Source: Streptococcus azizii (GTDB taxonomy: Bacteria > Bacillota > Bacilli > Lactobacillales > Streptococcaceae). From it: a stretch of 64,000 nt of DNA. Within the stretch, counting starts at the first letter, position 1. Every line of letters starts with the position of its first letter. Positions 8,220 through 17,356 of the stretch are shown here, in pieces. The stretch covers positions 1 through 64,000 of the forward strand of contig NZ_MSPR01000010.1 of NCBI RefSeq assembly GCF_001984715.1, written 5' to 3'. Below the pieces are notes generated by a model. The model ran no database searches. It had not been told where the DNA came from and saw only the letters and a program-made list of their open reading frames with translations. A program made the translations under genes and the position numbers.

Positions 8220-8377
8220 TTACAACAAATATATCCAAGTGTCAATCAAAACGCTTAGGATACTAAAGAGGAAGGCGATGAGATAATATTCTCCAAAAAC
8301 AGGATTTTCCGATACTTTATTGTACGGGGAGTTGATTCGGAGGGAAAGACAAGACCGATTAAGGCAAAATATGACAT
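8220..8377 (-). pseudogene. Frameshifted small membrane protein gene
   Basis: A minus-strand ATG at 8377 is preceded by the near-ideal ribosome-binding site AAGGAGGAGAACA and a TATAAT box at 8400-8405. The open frame MSYFALIGLVFPSES then gives only a 40-residue product ending at 8255. One base out of register, an uninterrupted frame reads LRINSPYNKVSENPVFGEYY and continues as a hydrophobic helix (LIAFLFSILSVLIDTWIYLL) to a stop at 8220. Adding one C to the CCC near 8340 would join both into a roughly 52-residue small membrane protein. The expression signals support a real gene; the break could be mutation or sequence error. No family recognised. Confidence 0.5.
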
Positions 8378-8498
8378 TGTTCTCCTCCTTTTTTGTTTTA
8401 TTATAACAACAATTACCCCCAATATCTACTAATTTTAAAAATAGTAAATATTTGGGATAATTTTATTTTTCGTAGAAATATAGGATATCTGTTGATTG

Positions 8499-8516
8499 AC
8501 ATAATATATATTATGT
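8499..8516. repeat. 18-bp AT-rich palindrome after topA
   Basis: The perfect palindrome ACATAATAT/ATATTATGT lies 3 bp beyond the topA stop codon. It could be an operator or a weak terminator stem; there is no adjoining T-run. Confidence 0.35.
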
Positions 8517-8519
8517 AAC

Positions 8520-10604
8520 CTATTTCACTTTTTCCTCTTCGTAATCACCATTTGGACAGACGACTTGCTTACCTCCGCCACGGACTTTCTTTTCAACGAG
8601 GTAGTGATCACATTTTGGACAAGCACGTCCAACTGGTTTATCCCAAGAAGTAAATTCACACTCTGGATAGCGATCACAGCCATAAAACACACGATTGCGC
8701 TTACTCTTTCGTTCAATGACCTGTCCCTTATGGCATTCAGGACAAGTCACCCCAATTTCTTTGGTGATTTGCTTGGTGTTGCGACAATCAGGGAAGTTGC
8801 TGCAGGCATAGAATTTACCAAAACGTCCTAACTTAATCACCATTTCATGACCACAGACATCACAATCAAATCCAGCTGGTTCGTCCTTGATTTGAATTTT
8901 TTCAATCTCCGTTTCTGCCTTGGCTAATTCGAGTTTGAACGGCTGATAGAAGCTATCAATAATTTTTTGCCACTGCTCCTTTCCGATCTCAACATCATCC
9001 AATTTTTGCTCCATTTCAGCAGTAAAGGTTACGTTGACAATATCTGGGAAGAAGTCAACAATCAATTTGTTGACAATTTCACCTAGCTCCGTCGGCTCAA
9101 ATCTCTTGGCAACCAATTTCACATAGTAACGTTTTTGAATGGTTTCAATGGTCGGAGCATAGGTCGACGGACGCCCCACCCCATTTTCTTCTAACGTTTT
9201 AATTAAAGTTGCTTCTGAGTAACGGGCAGGAGGTTGTGTGAAATGTTGCTCTGGCTTAGTGAGGACGCGTTGGACCTTGTCACCGATTTCCATATCAGGC
9301 AACATCTTACTCTTATCTGAATCATTGTAAACCGCCATATAACCGTCAAATTTGACCTGACTACCATTCGCTGAAAATAGCACCCCATTTTGCTCCAATC
9401 GCACACTCATGGTATCAAAAATCGCTGCAGTCATCTGACTGGCCACAAATCGATTCCAAATCAGGGTGTAGAGTCGTAGTTGATCCTTATCTAGATGCCT
9501 AGCAATAGACTCAGGAGTCAACTGAACATTAGATGGACGAATAGCCTCATGAGCATCTTGCGCTCCAGACGCATTTTTTATCTTGCTACCGTGCTTAGAA
9601 TACTTGGCTCCGAACCGCTCAGTAATAAAGTCTGCTGCTTGGGCTTGAGCGACGGGACTAATCCGAGTCGAATCGGTACGCATGTAGGTAATCAGCCCCT
9701 GTGTACCACCCGTTCCAAGGCTAACTCCCTCATACAGTTGCTGAGCGACCATCATCGTCTTACGAGTTCGGAAGTTGATTTTATTCGCCGCGTCCATCTG
9801 TAAGGTTGAGGTAGTGTAAGGCAGTGGTGCATTGCGCTTTCTTTCTTTACGATCTACTTTATCAACTAGGAAGTCATCCCCCTTCAGCCGTGCCATGACT
9901 TCTTTTACTTGCTCATTATTTTCGAGTTTTAACTTCTTTCCGTCTAAACCATAAAAACTAGCTTGGAACTTCTTGGCTCCCTTTTTAAAAGTGCCATCAA
10001 TAGTCCAATATTCCTCTGGCTTGAAGTGGTTGATTTCATTTTCTCGGTCAATAATCAATTTGAGGGCCACTGACTGCACGCGACCAGCAGATAACCCTTT
10101 TTTGACCTTTTTCCATAAAATGGGGGAAATGGAGTATCCCACAATGCGGTCTAAGACACGGCGAGCCTGCTGGGCATCTACCAAATCATGATCAATGGCC
10201 CGTGGTTCTTTAAAAGCATTTTTTACCGCATCCTTAGTAATCTCGTTAAAGACTACACGATTCTTGTCCTGCTCATCCAGTCCCAGAATATGGGATAAGT
10301 GCCAAGAAATGGCTTCTCCTTCGCGATCCGGGTCACTTGCGAGAAAGACTTTTTTCGCTTTTTTCGCTTCTTTTTTCAAGTCATTGATAAGTGGACCTTT
10401 GCCCCGAATATTGATATATTCTGGCTTATAATTGTTGTCAAAATCGATAGACATGCTTGATTTTTTCAAATCACGAATATGTCCGACCGAGGCAACAACC
10501 TTGTAATTGCGTCCTAAATATTTTTCGATCGTCTTGGCCTTGGCCGGCGACTCCACGATGACCAAATTTTTTTTGGTAGTTGTCTTTTTCTTTGTTGTTA
10601 CCAT
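8520..10604 (-). CDS. topA: DNA topoisomerase I
   Basis: Type IA topoisomerase (694 residues) that relaxes negative supercoils. The TOPRIM domain starts at [20 protein letters not shown] (12-31) with the acidic DPDREGEA at 91-98. The active-site tyrosine is Tyr307 in [12 protein letters not shown]. Three C-terminal zinc-ribbon-like repeats follow: CDVCGH...CSNFPDC, CPECHK...CDRYPEC and CPKCDH...[10 protein letters not shown]; the last lacks its final cysteine. A lysine/threonine-rich N-terminus precedes the TOPRIM fold. It is downstream of dprA on the same strand with about 100 bp between, a pairing common in Firmicutes. Confidence 0.97.
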   Translation of the reverse strand: MVTTKKKTTTKKNLVIVESPAKAKTIEKYLGRNYKVVASVGHIRDLKKSSMSIDFDNNYKPEYINIRGKGPLINDLKKEAKKAKKVFLASDPDREGEAISWHLSHILGLDEQDKNRVVFNEITKDAVKNAFKEPRAIDHDLVDAQQARRVLDRIVGYSISPILWKKVKKGLSAGRVQSVALKLIIDRENEINHFKPEEYWTIDGTFKKGAKKFQASFYGLDGKKLKLENNEQVKEVMARLKGDDFLVDKVDRKERKRNAPLPYTTSTLQMDAANKINFRTRKTMMVAQQLYEGVSLGTGGTQGLITYMRTDSTRISPVAQAQAADFITERFGAKYSKHGSKIKNASGAQDAHEAIRPSNVQLTPESIARHLDKDQLRLYTLIWNRFVASQMTAAIFDTMSVRLEQNGVLFSANGSQVKFDGYMAVYNDSDKSKMLPDMEIGDKVQRVLTKPEQHFTQPPARYSEATLIKTLEENGVGRPSTYAPTIETIQKRYYVKLVAKRFEPTELGEIVNKLIVDFFPDIVNVTFTAEMEQKLDDVEIGKEQWQKIIDSFYQPFKLELAKAETEIEKIQIKDEPAGFDCDVCGHEMVIKLGRFGKFYACSNFPDCRNTKQITKEIGVTCPECHKGQVIERKSKRNRVFYGCDRYPECEFTSWDKPVGRACPKCDHYLVEKKVRGGGKQVVCPNGDYEEEKVK

Positions 10605-10705
10605 ATTCTTACCCTTACAATAGTTTAAACTAGTATAGCTTCAAAAAGAATATACTATTTTCAGGTAAGTGTCAAGATTTTTCTTTTCCTATAGGAAAAC
10701 ATGTT

Positions 10706-11548
10706 TTACAACTGATACTCTGAAAGGACGTCTAGGCCTGAAGTGATGCACTTTGCTCCTTCCTGGATGAGAAAATGACAACCTGCAGATTTTCCGTCTA
10801 TAATACTCCCAGGAATCGCAAAAATATCACGTCCTTCGTTTAAGGCATATTCACAGGTAATCAAGCTACCGGAGCGCATTTGAGCTTCTGCTACGATGAC
10901 GCCACGTGATAGACCAGCTATAATCCGATTGCGGTCTGGAAAATGATAGTTGAGCGGCTTTTCTTTCGGCATATATTCTGATAAAAGTAGCTGATGTTTG
11001 GCAATATACCCTTGTATCTCCCTATTTTCCTTGGGGTAAATAACATCCAGTCCATTGCCAATAACAGCAATCGTTTTACCTCCATTTTTCAAAATACTCA
11101 TATGAGCAGCCGTATCAATTCCCCTTGCTAATCCACTGACAATGACAAAGCGATTTTGAAGTTCTTTGATGATTTTTTGGACAGAACGAATCCCCGATTG
11201 ACTAGCGGTTCTTCCTCCTACAACGGCCAACTTTGGCTTATTTAACAGCTCTTTATTTCCCTTGTAAAACAGTAAGACCGGAGGATTATATATTTGCTTT
11301 AGTTCCATCGGATAGCTTTCATCCAAAATGGAAAGAGATGGATAGCACTGAAACTCCTTTCGACAGGCCTTGATATCCAACTGCTGATACCGCTCAATAA
11401 AAAAGACAGGATTGGGACAACTAGATACTCGGGCCATTGTTTGAATAGATAGGGATTTTCCTTCTCTTTCTTGATAAGCTAAGATTTTATAGATTTGAAG
11501 GTTGGTCAAACCCGCCTTTTTTAATTTAAATAATTCAAAGTTATTCAT
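10706..11548 (-). CDS. dprA: DNA processing protein DprA
   Basis: Competence protein that loads RecA on incoming single-stranded DNA during transformation. At 280 residues it has the usual streptococcal size. The Rossmann-like core is visible as LAVVGGRTASQSGI, FVIVSGLARGIDTAAHMSIL and TIAVIGNGLDVIYPKENR (about 110-185), followed by NRIIAGLSRGVIVAEA. AGAGGTGAACA precedes the ATG. In streptococci dprA is usually a late competence gene under SigX; no clear combox was identified here because a RUP-like repeat begins about 50 bp upstream. Confidence 0.95.
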   Translation of the reverse strand: MNNFELFKLKKAGLTNLQIYKILAYQEREGKSLSIQTMARVSSCPNPVFFIERYQQLDIKACRKEFQCYPSLSILDESYPMELKQIYNPPVLLFYKGNKELLNKPKLAVVGGRTASQSGIRSVQKIIKELQNRFVIVSGLARGIDTAAHMSILKNGGKTIAVIGNGLDVIYPKENREIQGYIAKHQLLLSEYMPKEKPLNYHFPDRNRIIAGLSRGVIVAEAQMRSGSLITCEYALNEGRDIFAIPGSIIDGKSAGCHFLIQEGAKCITSGLDVLSEYQL

Positions 11549-11594
11549 TGTTCACCTCTATTGATTTTATTCGCAAAAGAAAAGCAAACTCCTT

Positions 11595-11748
11595 ATACTC
11601 TTTAAAAATCAAAAGGATACGTTGTCACCTTGTCTCGGTGAGTGAAAAGCTCCAGTGGAGGTTTTCAGCCTGTTCCCTTAAAACAAGATGGAACAGAGTT
11701 CTACCTTCGCCTTCGTTTCCTAGTCTACTTTTGATTTTTATTGAGTAT
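11595..11748. repeat. RUP-like miniature element (copy 1)
   Basis: A 154-bp element with terminal inverted repeats, ATACTCTTTAAAAATCAAAAG on the left and CTTTTGATTTTTATTGAGTAT on the right, bordered by TA-rich bases. The interior (GTGAGTGAAAAGCTCCAGTGG) is shared with the copy at 54490-54697. It has no coding capacity. The ends resemble the pneumococcal RUP element. Confidence 0.75.
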
Positions 11749-11894
11749 TAATAGCAGGTGTCCAAATTGATTTTTTTTGAGTATGATGTTCAAAAAGTAG
11801 GATATAGAGATTTTTTTGAAAAAGAAAAATCTTGGCATATATGTAGCCCTACATGTTAGACACAAGATCTAATCATTGACAGCTATACATCATG

Positions 11895-12863
11895 TCACGA
11901 TTTTTGATATTTTTCAAAGTAAAAGCACAATGCTCCAATCAAATTGGCTTGGTTGTGAAATTGACAGGACTGGATTTCCACTGGTTCTAGCAAGTGAGGA
12001 GCTACTGCCCCTGCTTTTACAACTTCCTGATAAGAATCTCGAACCGTCTCAATCAGCAAGTCTTGCTGGCTAATACCTCCACCGATAACGACCTTATCTA
12101 ATTTGACAAGACTGGTCAGATTCAAGATTAAGTAGGCAATGTCACGACAGTAGTTACCAAATAAATCAGCTAGTTCTTGATTGACACCTTCATATAAATG
12201 ATGAAAGACAGTCATCCCATTTGTTTCTGGCAGCTGTAACTGCTGACTAGCTTGTTCAATAAACTGGACGGCGGATCCAGCGTTAGAGACTAGGCTCTTG
12301 ACACCTTGCAAATGAAGGCCAAGAATGGCTCCTACTTCCTGTAAGCTATTTGGTGAGTTAGTGTTTAACGACTGTCCTATTGGATTTAGCAGGAGGTTGT
12401 TTGCCTTTAATGATGCGATAGTCGCTAAATTCCCATTGCTTACAAGAGCCAGACCAACCCCTGTCCCCAGTACCAACGCAGCCCCGCATTGGATACTTGC
12501 CAAATTTCCCAATCTTGCTTCTGCTAGACCAGCCGCATCCGCATCGTTTAAGACGCTGACAGGCAGGGAGAACCGCTTTTCTAGATGTTGAGCAAGAGGC
12601 AGGGCCTTCAAATAGGGAATCAAGCCCCCTGTATAGACAAAGCCTGTTTTGCGATGGATAGTACCTGGACAAGAAATAGCTATACCTGATATTTGCTCAC
12701 GGTATGTCTCCACAATCGTTTCCAAACAAGATAAAAACGTTTCCATATCAGTAGGAGTTGGCGTCTGATTTGGCTCCAATAGATGAAAGTTCTCTGACAT
12801 AAGACTGTACTTGATAAACGTTCCTCCAATGTCAAATGTCAGGTAATAGGTGTCACTCTTCAT
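11895..12863 (-). CDS. ROK family sugar kinase/transcription-factor-like protein
   Basis: About 322 residues, ROK-type actin-fold kinase. The N-terminal phosphate loop is LTFDIGGTFIKYSLM, the second phosphate motif AALVLGTGVGLALVSNG is near 135, and VVIGGGIS is near 270. The zinc-binding CxCGxxGC motif of classical ROK glucokinases is missing, as in beta-glucoside kinase-type members, so the substrate is open. The start MKSDTYYL is preferred (GCAGAG upstream); the alternative ATG six codons earlier has no ribosome-binding site. It follows the acetyltransferase gene by about 20 bp and is probably the last gene of the ylqF-rnhB operon. Confidence 0.82.
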   Translation of the reverse strand: MKSDTYYLTFDIGGTFIKYSLMSENFHLLEPNQTPTPTDMETFLSCLETIVETYREQISGIAISCPGTIHRKTGFVYTGGLIPYLKALPLAQHLEKRFSLPVSVLNDADAAGLAEARLGNLASIQCGAALVLGTGVGLALVSNGNLATIASLKANNLLLNPIGQSLNTNSPNSLQEVGAILGLHLQGVKSLVSNAGSAVQFIEQASQQLQLPETNGMTVFHHLYEGVNQELADLFGNYCRDIAYLILNLTSLVKLDKVVIGGGISQQDLLIETVRDSYQEVVKAGAVAPHLLEPVEIQSCQFHNQANLIGALCFYFEKYQKS

Positions 12864-12884
12864 TTTTCTCTGCTTTTCCATATT

Positions 12885-13430
12885 TTATAATGCTTTGATG
12901 ACGCGTGCAGGATTTCCTGCTATAAAAACATTGTCCCCAAATGACTTAGTTACGACAGAACCTGCTCCAACGACCACATTATCTCCTAGGGATACTCCTG
13001 GTAGGATGATAGCTCCAGCACCAGCCCAAAAATGATGACCAATCGTAATCGGCTTCCCATACTCCAATCCTGCAGTCCGCTCTTTTGCATCGAGGGGATG
13101 AAGAGGAGTCAGTAATTGCACATTCGGCCCTAACATAGCATTGTCACCAATCGTAATGGGACACACATCTAAAAAGGTACAGTTGAAATTAGCATAGAAA
13201 TTGTCACCTACATGGATATTGCAACCGTAGTCACAGGAAATATTCGGCTCTATGTAAATCCGTTCACCAGTGCTACCAAACCATGATTTGAGTAACTGGC
13301 TGCGTTTTACTCCATCTAATTCCTGATTGAATTGCATGCGATAGTGACGAGCTAGATTGCGTAACGCTACTAATTCTTCTTCACTAGCATCATATAGAAG
13401 TCCTGCCAGCATTTTTTCACGTTCTGTCAT
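12885..13430 (-). CDS. Sugar O-acetyltransferase (maltose/galactoside acetyltransferase type)
   Basis: A 181-residue left-handed beta-helix acetyltransferase that moves acetyl from acetyl-CoA to a sugar hydroxyl. The N-terminal MTEREKMLAGLLYDASEEEL is the Mac domain, and hexapeptide repeats run from IYIEPNISCDYG to the end. The catalytic histidine is probably in LLTPLHPLDAKER. GPN/GNPARVIK at the C-terminus is typical. The start is the ATG right after the rnhB stop, preceded by AAGGAGAGTGG, which is the end of rnhB itself, so translation is coupled. Sugar modification beside a ROK kinase suggests a carbohydrate role. Confidence 0.9.
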   Translation of the reverse strand: MTEREKMLAGLLYDASEEELVALRNLARHYRMQFNQELDGVKRSQLLKSWFGSTGERIYIEPNISCDYGCNIHVGDNFYANFNCTFLDVCPITIGDNAMLGPNVQLLTPLHPLDAKERTAGLEYGKPITIGHHFWAGAGAIILPGVSLGDNVVVGAGSVVTKSFGDNVFIAGNPARVIKAL

Positions 13431-13431
13431 T

Positions 13432-14208
13432 TTACCACTCTCCTTTCTGAAGCATTGACTTGATGGGCTCAAAAGTTGTCCTATGAATAGGGGTTACACC
13501 GTTTCTTTGTAAACCTTCCAAATGTTTTGCCGTCCCGTAACCTGCATTGTGAGAAAAATCATAACCGGGATAAACCTTATCGAATGCAAGCATCATCTGA
13601 TCTCGAGTAACCTTTGCTACAATACTTGCGGCAGCAATCGAAAGACTATTGGCATCCCCTTTGATAATGGAGGTCTGGTCAATCGGCACCTCTAAGGACA
13701 TTGCATCAATCAGTAAATGCTGCGGTTTCTCGGATAATTGCCCCAAGGCCTCTAGCATGGCAAGTTTAGTTGCCTCGTAGATATTGATTTGATCAATCAT
13801 TTGGCTATCTTGGATACCGATTCCTACGCTGATTGCTCGCTCCATCACTTCCTGATAAATAGCTTGGTGTTTCGCCTTGGGAATTTTTTTGGAATCATTC
13901 AAATAACGAATTTTGCAGCCTTTTGGTAAAATGACTGCAGCAGCCACCACTGGTCCTGCCAAGGGGCCTCGTCCGACTTCATCAATTCCTGCAATCAATT
14001 CAACCCCTTCTGCATACAAGGCCTTTTCATAAACTAGCATTTGCTCTAGTCGGGCATTTTCTGCTTCCTCACTTTGAAAATCCTTCATTTTTTTCTGAAG
14101 TAATGTCTGTACACCTGCTCGTGTATCCCTAGCCAATATCTCTAAGCGAGAATCGGTTTTATCGGTAATGGTCGCGAGCAAATCCTTTATTTCTTTAATC
14201 GTTGCCAT
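13432..14208 (-). CDS. rnhB: Ribonuclease HII
   Basis: Endonuclease that removes RNA from RNA-DNA hybrids, including single misincorporated ribonucleotides. 258 residues with the extra N-terminal region usual in Firmicutes. The catalytic block [24 protein letters not shown] (about 71-94) supplies the first Asp-Glu pair, and further acidic residues are in LLIDAMSL and [13 protein letters not shown]. The start follows AGGAGAGACAG and overlaps the end of ylqF by 14 bp, a pairing conserved across Firmicutes. Confidence 0.97.
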   Translation of the reverse strand: MATIKEIKDLLATITDKTDSRLEILARDTRAGVQTLLQKKMKDFQSEEAENARLEQMLVYEKALYAEGVELIAGIDEVGRGPLAGPVVAAAVILPKGCKIRYLNDSKKIPKAKHQAIYQEVMERAISVGIGIQDSQMIDQINIYEATKLAMLEALGQLSEKPQHLLIDAMSLEVPIDQTSIIKGDANSLSIAAASIVAKVTRDQMMLAFDKVYPGYDFSHNAGYGTAKHLEGLQRNGVTPIHRTTFEPIKSMLQKGEW

Positions 14209-15046
14209 CTGTCTCTCCTACCGCATCTAGCGTATAAGGCCCTAGCTTACCGTCTCTTACTTCTTTGACAAACAAGGTATAAAAGCGGTCATAATCCTCA
14301 CGGAATCCAAGGATTCTCGTCATATCCATGATGATTTTAGGCGCTTCATCATCTAGATTCATCTGCTTGAATCTCTCTTTTAGGGCTTCGCGATAGTGTT
14401 TTTTGAAGTAATTCAGTCCAAAAATGGTCACCTCATCCATAGGTAAAAGATTGTCCTTAATAGCACCTGTTAGCGCTAATTTAAGCGCTACCTCTTCATC
14501 TTCAAATTTAGGCCATAAGATACCCGGGGTATCAAGGATTTCCAAGTCTTTATTGGATTTAAGCCACTGCTGTCCCTTGGTGACACCGGGTCTATTTCCA
14601 ACGACTGCAATTTTTTTACCTGCCAAACGGTTCATCAAGGTTGATTTTCCTGCATTAGGAATCCCGATAATCATCGTGCGCAAGGTTTCCATCTGGATGC
14701 CTCGCTCTTTCTGACGCTCGATTTTCTCCCGCATCAGTTTTTTGGCTGCTTCTGTCACTTTTTTGACAGTCGATTGCTCCTTGGAATTGACCGTCAAGGT
14801 CGGGATGCCTTGGCTCTCAAAATATAGGCGCCACTGCTTGGTAGCTGCAGGATCGGCCAAATCAGCCTTATTTAAAATGAGTAGCTTTGGCTTGTCACCC
14901 ACAATCTTTGTCAACATGGGATTTTGACTGGATAGAGGTAAGCGTGCATCAACCAAAATCGTTACAAAGTCAACAAATTTTAAATTCTCCTGCACCTGTC
15001 GCCTTGCTTTTGACATGTGCCCTGGAAACCATTGAATAGTAGCCAT
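14195..15046 (-). CDS. ylqF: Ribosome biogenesis GTPase YlqF (RbgA)
   Basis: Circularly permuted GTPase needed for late assembly of the 50S subunit. 283 residues. The permuted order is visible: G4 [10 protein letters not shown] (about 53-62) comes before G1 [14 protein letters not shown] (about 122-135) and G3 [11 protein letters not shown] (about 174). The N-terminal [14 protein letters not shown] is diagnostic of the family. It is first in the ylqF-rnhB-acetyltransferase-ROK run. The likely promoter lies about 215 bp upstream, leaving a long leader. Confidence 0.96.
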   Translation of the reverse strand: MATIQWFPGHMSKARRQVQENLKFVDFVTILVDARLPLSSQNPMLTKIVGDKPKLLILNKADLADPAATKQWRLYFESQGIPTLTVNSKEQSTVKKVTEAAKKLMREKIERQKERGIQMETLRTMIIGIPNAGKSTLMNRLAGKKIAVVGNRPGVTKGQQWLKSNKDLEILDTPGILWPKFEDEEVALKLALTGAIKDNLLPMDEVTIFGLNYFKKHYREALKERFKQMNLDDEAPKIIMDMTRILGFREDYDRFYTLFVKEVRDGKLGPYTLDAVGETDGND

Positions 15047-15100
15047 AGTTTATAAATCCTTTCATATCAAGGGTTTAATGGAGGTAAACCTGCCTAAATC

Positions 15101-15208
15101 CTATCGGGTCACCAAAAAGTCACCCAATGTAGACTGATTCCACCAAACCATTTCATCCCCAATAATTTTTTGCTCGCCTTCACAAATACATAATATAGTC
15201 CTCTTCAT
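15101..15208 (-). other. 35-codon open frame in the ylqF leader (doubtful)
   Basis: In the long ylqF leader a minus-strand frame starting MKRTILCICEGEQKIIGDEM runs for 35 codons. It has no convincing ribosome-binding site. It may be a leader peptide, a gene remnant or chance. Beyond it, 15047-15290 shows no other gene. Confidence 0.15.
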
Positions 15209-15260
15209 TAACATCTAAAAAACATCGAGACTATATTTGATAGAAAAATGGACAATGCCT

Positions 15261-15269
15261 ATTATACCA
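15261..15269 (-). promoter_or_regulatory. Extended -10 promoter upstream of ylqF
   Basis: On the minus strand TGGTATAAT is a strong extended -10 box. Transcription from it would give a leader of roughly 210 nt before ylqF. The -35 region is weak. The promoter lies about 30 bp from the start of the IS630 remnant on the opposite strand. Confidence 0.55.
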
Positions 15270-15298
15270 CGATTTTTTTCATTTTTCCGTCCTTTACT

Positions 15299-15535
15299 TC
15301 CAATGCTGTTTGGCATAAAGCGAAAGTTTTTAGAATCTCTCAGTATATTGAGTCACTATTTATTCCGCCTTACTGTCCAGAAATGAATCCCATTGAGCAA
15401 ATTTGGAATACGATTCGCTAAGAAGAATTTAAAAATTACTTTTTCCATTCCTTAAAGGAGGTGATGGATAGATTTCAGGAGACGATTCATTCATTAACGA
15501 AAGAAAAGGTCAAATCGCTTTATCATAGAGAGTAG
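15299..15535 (+). pseudogene. IS630-family transposase C-terminal remnant
   Basis: The plus strand encodes the end of a DDE_3 (IS630) transposase: NAVWHKAKVFRI followed by SLFIPPYCPEMNPIEQIWNT, including the hallmark proline-rich block with the catalytic Glu of PIEQIW. A TAA at 15419-15421 interrupts the frame, after which EEFKNYFFHSLKEVMDRFQE continues to a stop at 15533. The N-terminal two thirds and start are absent, so this is a decayed fragment and cannot act. It matters because IS630 enzymes are the proposed movers of RUP-type miniature elements, several of which occur in this window. Confidence 0.8.
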
Positions 15536-15604
15536 ATTTCAAGTGCTTTTAATTTTTAAACAGTATCAGATATACAACATACCCCTCGTATAGAAAAATG
15601 CCAC

Positions 15605-15619
15605 CCACGGGTGACTAAA
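15605..15619. repeat. Truncated hairpin resembling the left-edge IS end
   Basis: GCCACCC-ACGGGTG resembles the hairpin at 101-120 with the loop bases removed. It lies between the IS630 remnant and the AbiE operon and may be scar DNA from another insertion. Confidence 0.25.
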
Positions 15620-15630
15620 ATAACAGGCAC

Positions 15631-16629
15631 CTAAAGTTTATGGATTTCTTTCTCTAGATTAGCAATAGTTGTCAATACCTCTTCAAATGATGGAACAGAC
15701 CCATAAAACATTTCTTTCATCTGGTTGTAATCAGATTCAATTTCTTTCAATCTGTAATCATCTGGAAGCAATCTAATTCTTTCAATGGTTGCGTCTCCAT
15801 ATTTTGCCCAGTTTCGAGGATAGAATTTTTTCTTAAATGAAACAACTTTCTCTAATAGCTCTCGATTAGTAAAGGCTCTATTCTTATAAATCGACTGGGC
15901 AAGACAGTAAATATCGTAATAATGCCGAGCATAGCGTATAGGCATTTTACTATCTGCTGGCCTATTTGCCTCATGATGTAAAATAGTAGCTTTTTCCCAA
16001 AAAGTTCTCTCTGGTAAAACAGTCCTAACAGGGATATTATCTCCCGCAAATAACATCGGGTAAATCTTGTATAAATCAGGAGTAATCTCTACCATTTCAG
16101 AAGGTGTCCAGGCAGCTAAAGCACCAATTTCCAAGCGAATGACTTGCTTCACATACTCTGATTGGAAACTTGTTGGATATTCAAAAAGTACTGTTTGGGG
16201 GATATTCACATCAACATCGATTTGAAAATCATCTTCAATCAGTTTCGCAAAATCTAACCTCATCTGCGGAATTAATACATTCACAAGAAAGTCTTCTGCT
16301 TTTAAATTTGATTCCTTATTGAACTTATCTTGTTGCGTATTTGAACGGGATTGCCATGGCTCGTCTTTGCCATATCCAATTACCTGCCAATCCAAGATTA
16401 AATCAATATCTTCTGAGAATCGCTTAATTAGATCATAGCACTTAGAAAGACTTGTGCCCCCTTTAAATGTAAAAGCATCCTTCCATTCACTCATTGTAAA
16501 GAGATAGTTGAGTACGAAACAAACCCAATAGTCTTTCTCAACGATCACTTCATTGATAACAAGTCTTTCCGAAGCATTTCTAATAATGGCTTGAAGGTCT
16601 TCTTTGGAAACTTTTTTAAATTCTAGCAT
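15631..16629 (-). CDS. AbiEii/AbiGii-family nucleotidyltransferase toxin
   Basis: A 332-residue toxin of the AbiE type IV toxin-antitoxin and abortive-infection family; related MenT enzymes block tRNAs by adding nucleotides. The nucleotidyltransferase signature is clear: FTFKGGTSLSKCYDLIKRFSEDIDLIL (about 58-84), with the GGTS motif and the SEDIDL acidic pair that binds metal. Downstream FWEKATILHHEANRP and RHYYDIYCL are family-typical. It begins 2 bp after the stop of the antitoxin gene and must be cotranscribed. Defence role versus maintenance cannot be told from sequence. Confidence 0.9.
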   Translation of the reverse strand: MLEFKKVSKEDLQAIIRNASERLVINEVIVEKDYWVCFVLNYLFTMSEWKDAFTFKGGTSLSKCYDLIKRFSEDIDLILDWQVIGYGKDEPWQSRSNTQQDKFNKESNLKAEDFLVNVLIPQMRLDFAKLIEDDFQIDVDVNIPQTVLFEYPTSFQSEYVKQVIRLEIGALAAWTPSEMVEITPDLYKIYPMLFAGDNIPVRTVLPERTFWEKATILHHEANRPADSKMPIRYARHYYDIYCLAQSIYKNRAFTNRELLEKVVSFKKKFYPRNWAKYGDATIERIRLLPDDYRLKEIESDYNQMKEMFYGSVPSFEEVLTTIANLEKEIHKL

Positions 16630-16631
16630 CT

Positions 16632-17234
16632 TTAGGATTCTCCTATTTTTTTCAAGACTTTATAAATCCATGCACTGGTAGTCTTGCCTTCCTCAAGAAG
16701 TTTTTCTTTATCACTTATTGTTAACCTAGTCTTAAGATAAAGAATCTGTTCTTCTGAAATCTTATCTTTTCCAATAGCTTTGATGGCTTGAATAACTAAC
16801 GCAGTTAATCGCGACATATTTGAAATGGTACTATTTGTTGTTCGCTTGAACACTAGTTTCGTATTTCCAATTTGAAAATCAACATACCGGCCATCAGAAA
16901 TATAAGTCCATTGAACTGGGACTTGTGTCGACAACCCTAATAAATTGAGAGCTGTGTTCCCTGAAGGTGCAATGGTCCAATTATATTTTCTAGCAATGGC
17001 AATAGCCGCTTCATTTATTGAAGGAGACTCATATTCCCCAATTAACTCAATAAACCTTGGTTTGTAATATACACCGTTTACAATACGTTGAATCGTTCCT
17101 TCGTTAACAAATCGATTCAATGTTTTTCTAACTGTTTCATAATCAGCAATCTCTAAAAAATCACTTGAAATAAAGACAGCCCCCTCTGGTAGATTATCAA
17201 TCTTACTATTCATTTTAGCTTTAATATTACTCAA
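16632..17234 (-). CDS. AbiEi-like antitoxin (DUF6088 family)
   Basis: About 200-residue antitoxin partner. The N-terminal winged-helix region (PEGAVFISSDFLEIADYET, then VRKTLNRFVNEGTIQRIVNGVYYKP) is the DNA-binding part; the rest matches DUF6088 (APSGNTALNLLGLSTQVP). Known AbiEi proteins repress their own operon and neutralise the nucleotidyltransferase. The start is set at a TTG preceded by AGGTGG with seven-base spacing; an ATG seven codons further in is possible. Directly upstream lies a perfect 14-bp inverted repeat covering the -10 box, the expected operator. Confidence 0.85.
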   Translation of the reverse strand: MSNIKAKMNSKIDNLPEGAVFISSDFLEIADYETVRKTLNRFVNEGTIQRIVNGVYYKPRFIELIGEYESPSINEAAIAIARKYNWTIAPSGNTALNLLGLSTQVPVQWTYISDGRYVDFQIGNTKLVFKRTTNSTISNMSRLTALVIQAIKAIGKDKISEEQILYLKTRLTISDKEKLLEEGKTTSAWIYKVLKKIGES

Positions 17235-17252
17235 GTCTTCACCACCTTGTCC

Positions 17253-17284
17253 TTGTCCCAAATATTATACAATATTTGGGACAA
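17253..17284 (-). promoter_or_regulatory. Palindromic operator/promoter of the AbiE operon
   Basis: A perfect inverted repeat with 14-bp arms (TTGTCCCAAATATT and its complement) and a 4-bp centre. On the minus strand the centre contains TATAAT at 17264-17269, with a TTGTTG -35 candidate 17 bp before it. The TSS would fall about 20 bp before the TTG start. A repressor bound here would block RNA polymerase. Known AbiEi autoregulation at inverted repeats supports this; the binding itself is inferred. Confidence 0.75.
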
Positions 17285-17356
17285 AACAACAACTATCTTT
17301 CAGTCAATTATTTCGTCGTATAAGCAAAACTCAAGCTACTATCTATTCCAGATAAT

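Noticed and set aside
11548-11751. 67-codon plus-strand frame over the repeat upstream of dprA
   Set aside because: It lies within the RUP-like element and recurs only because the repeat does.
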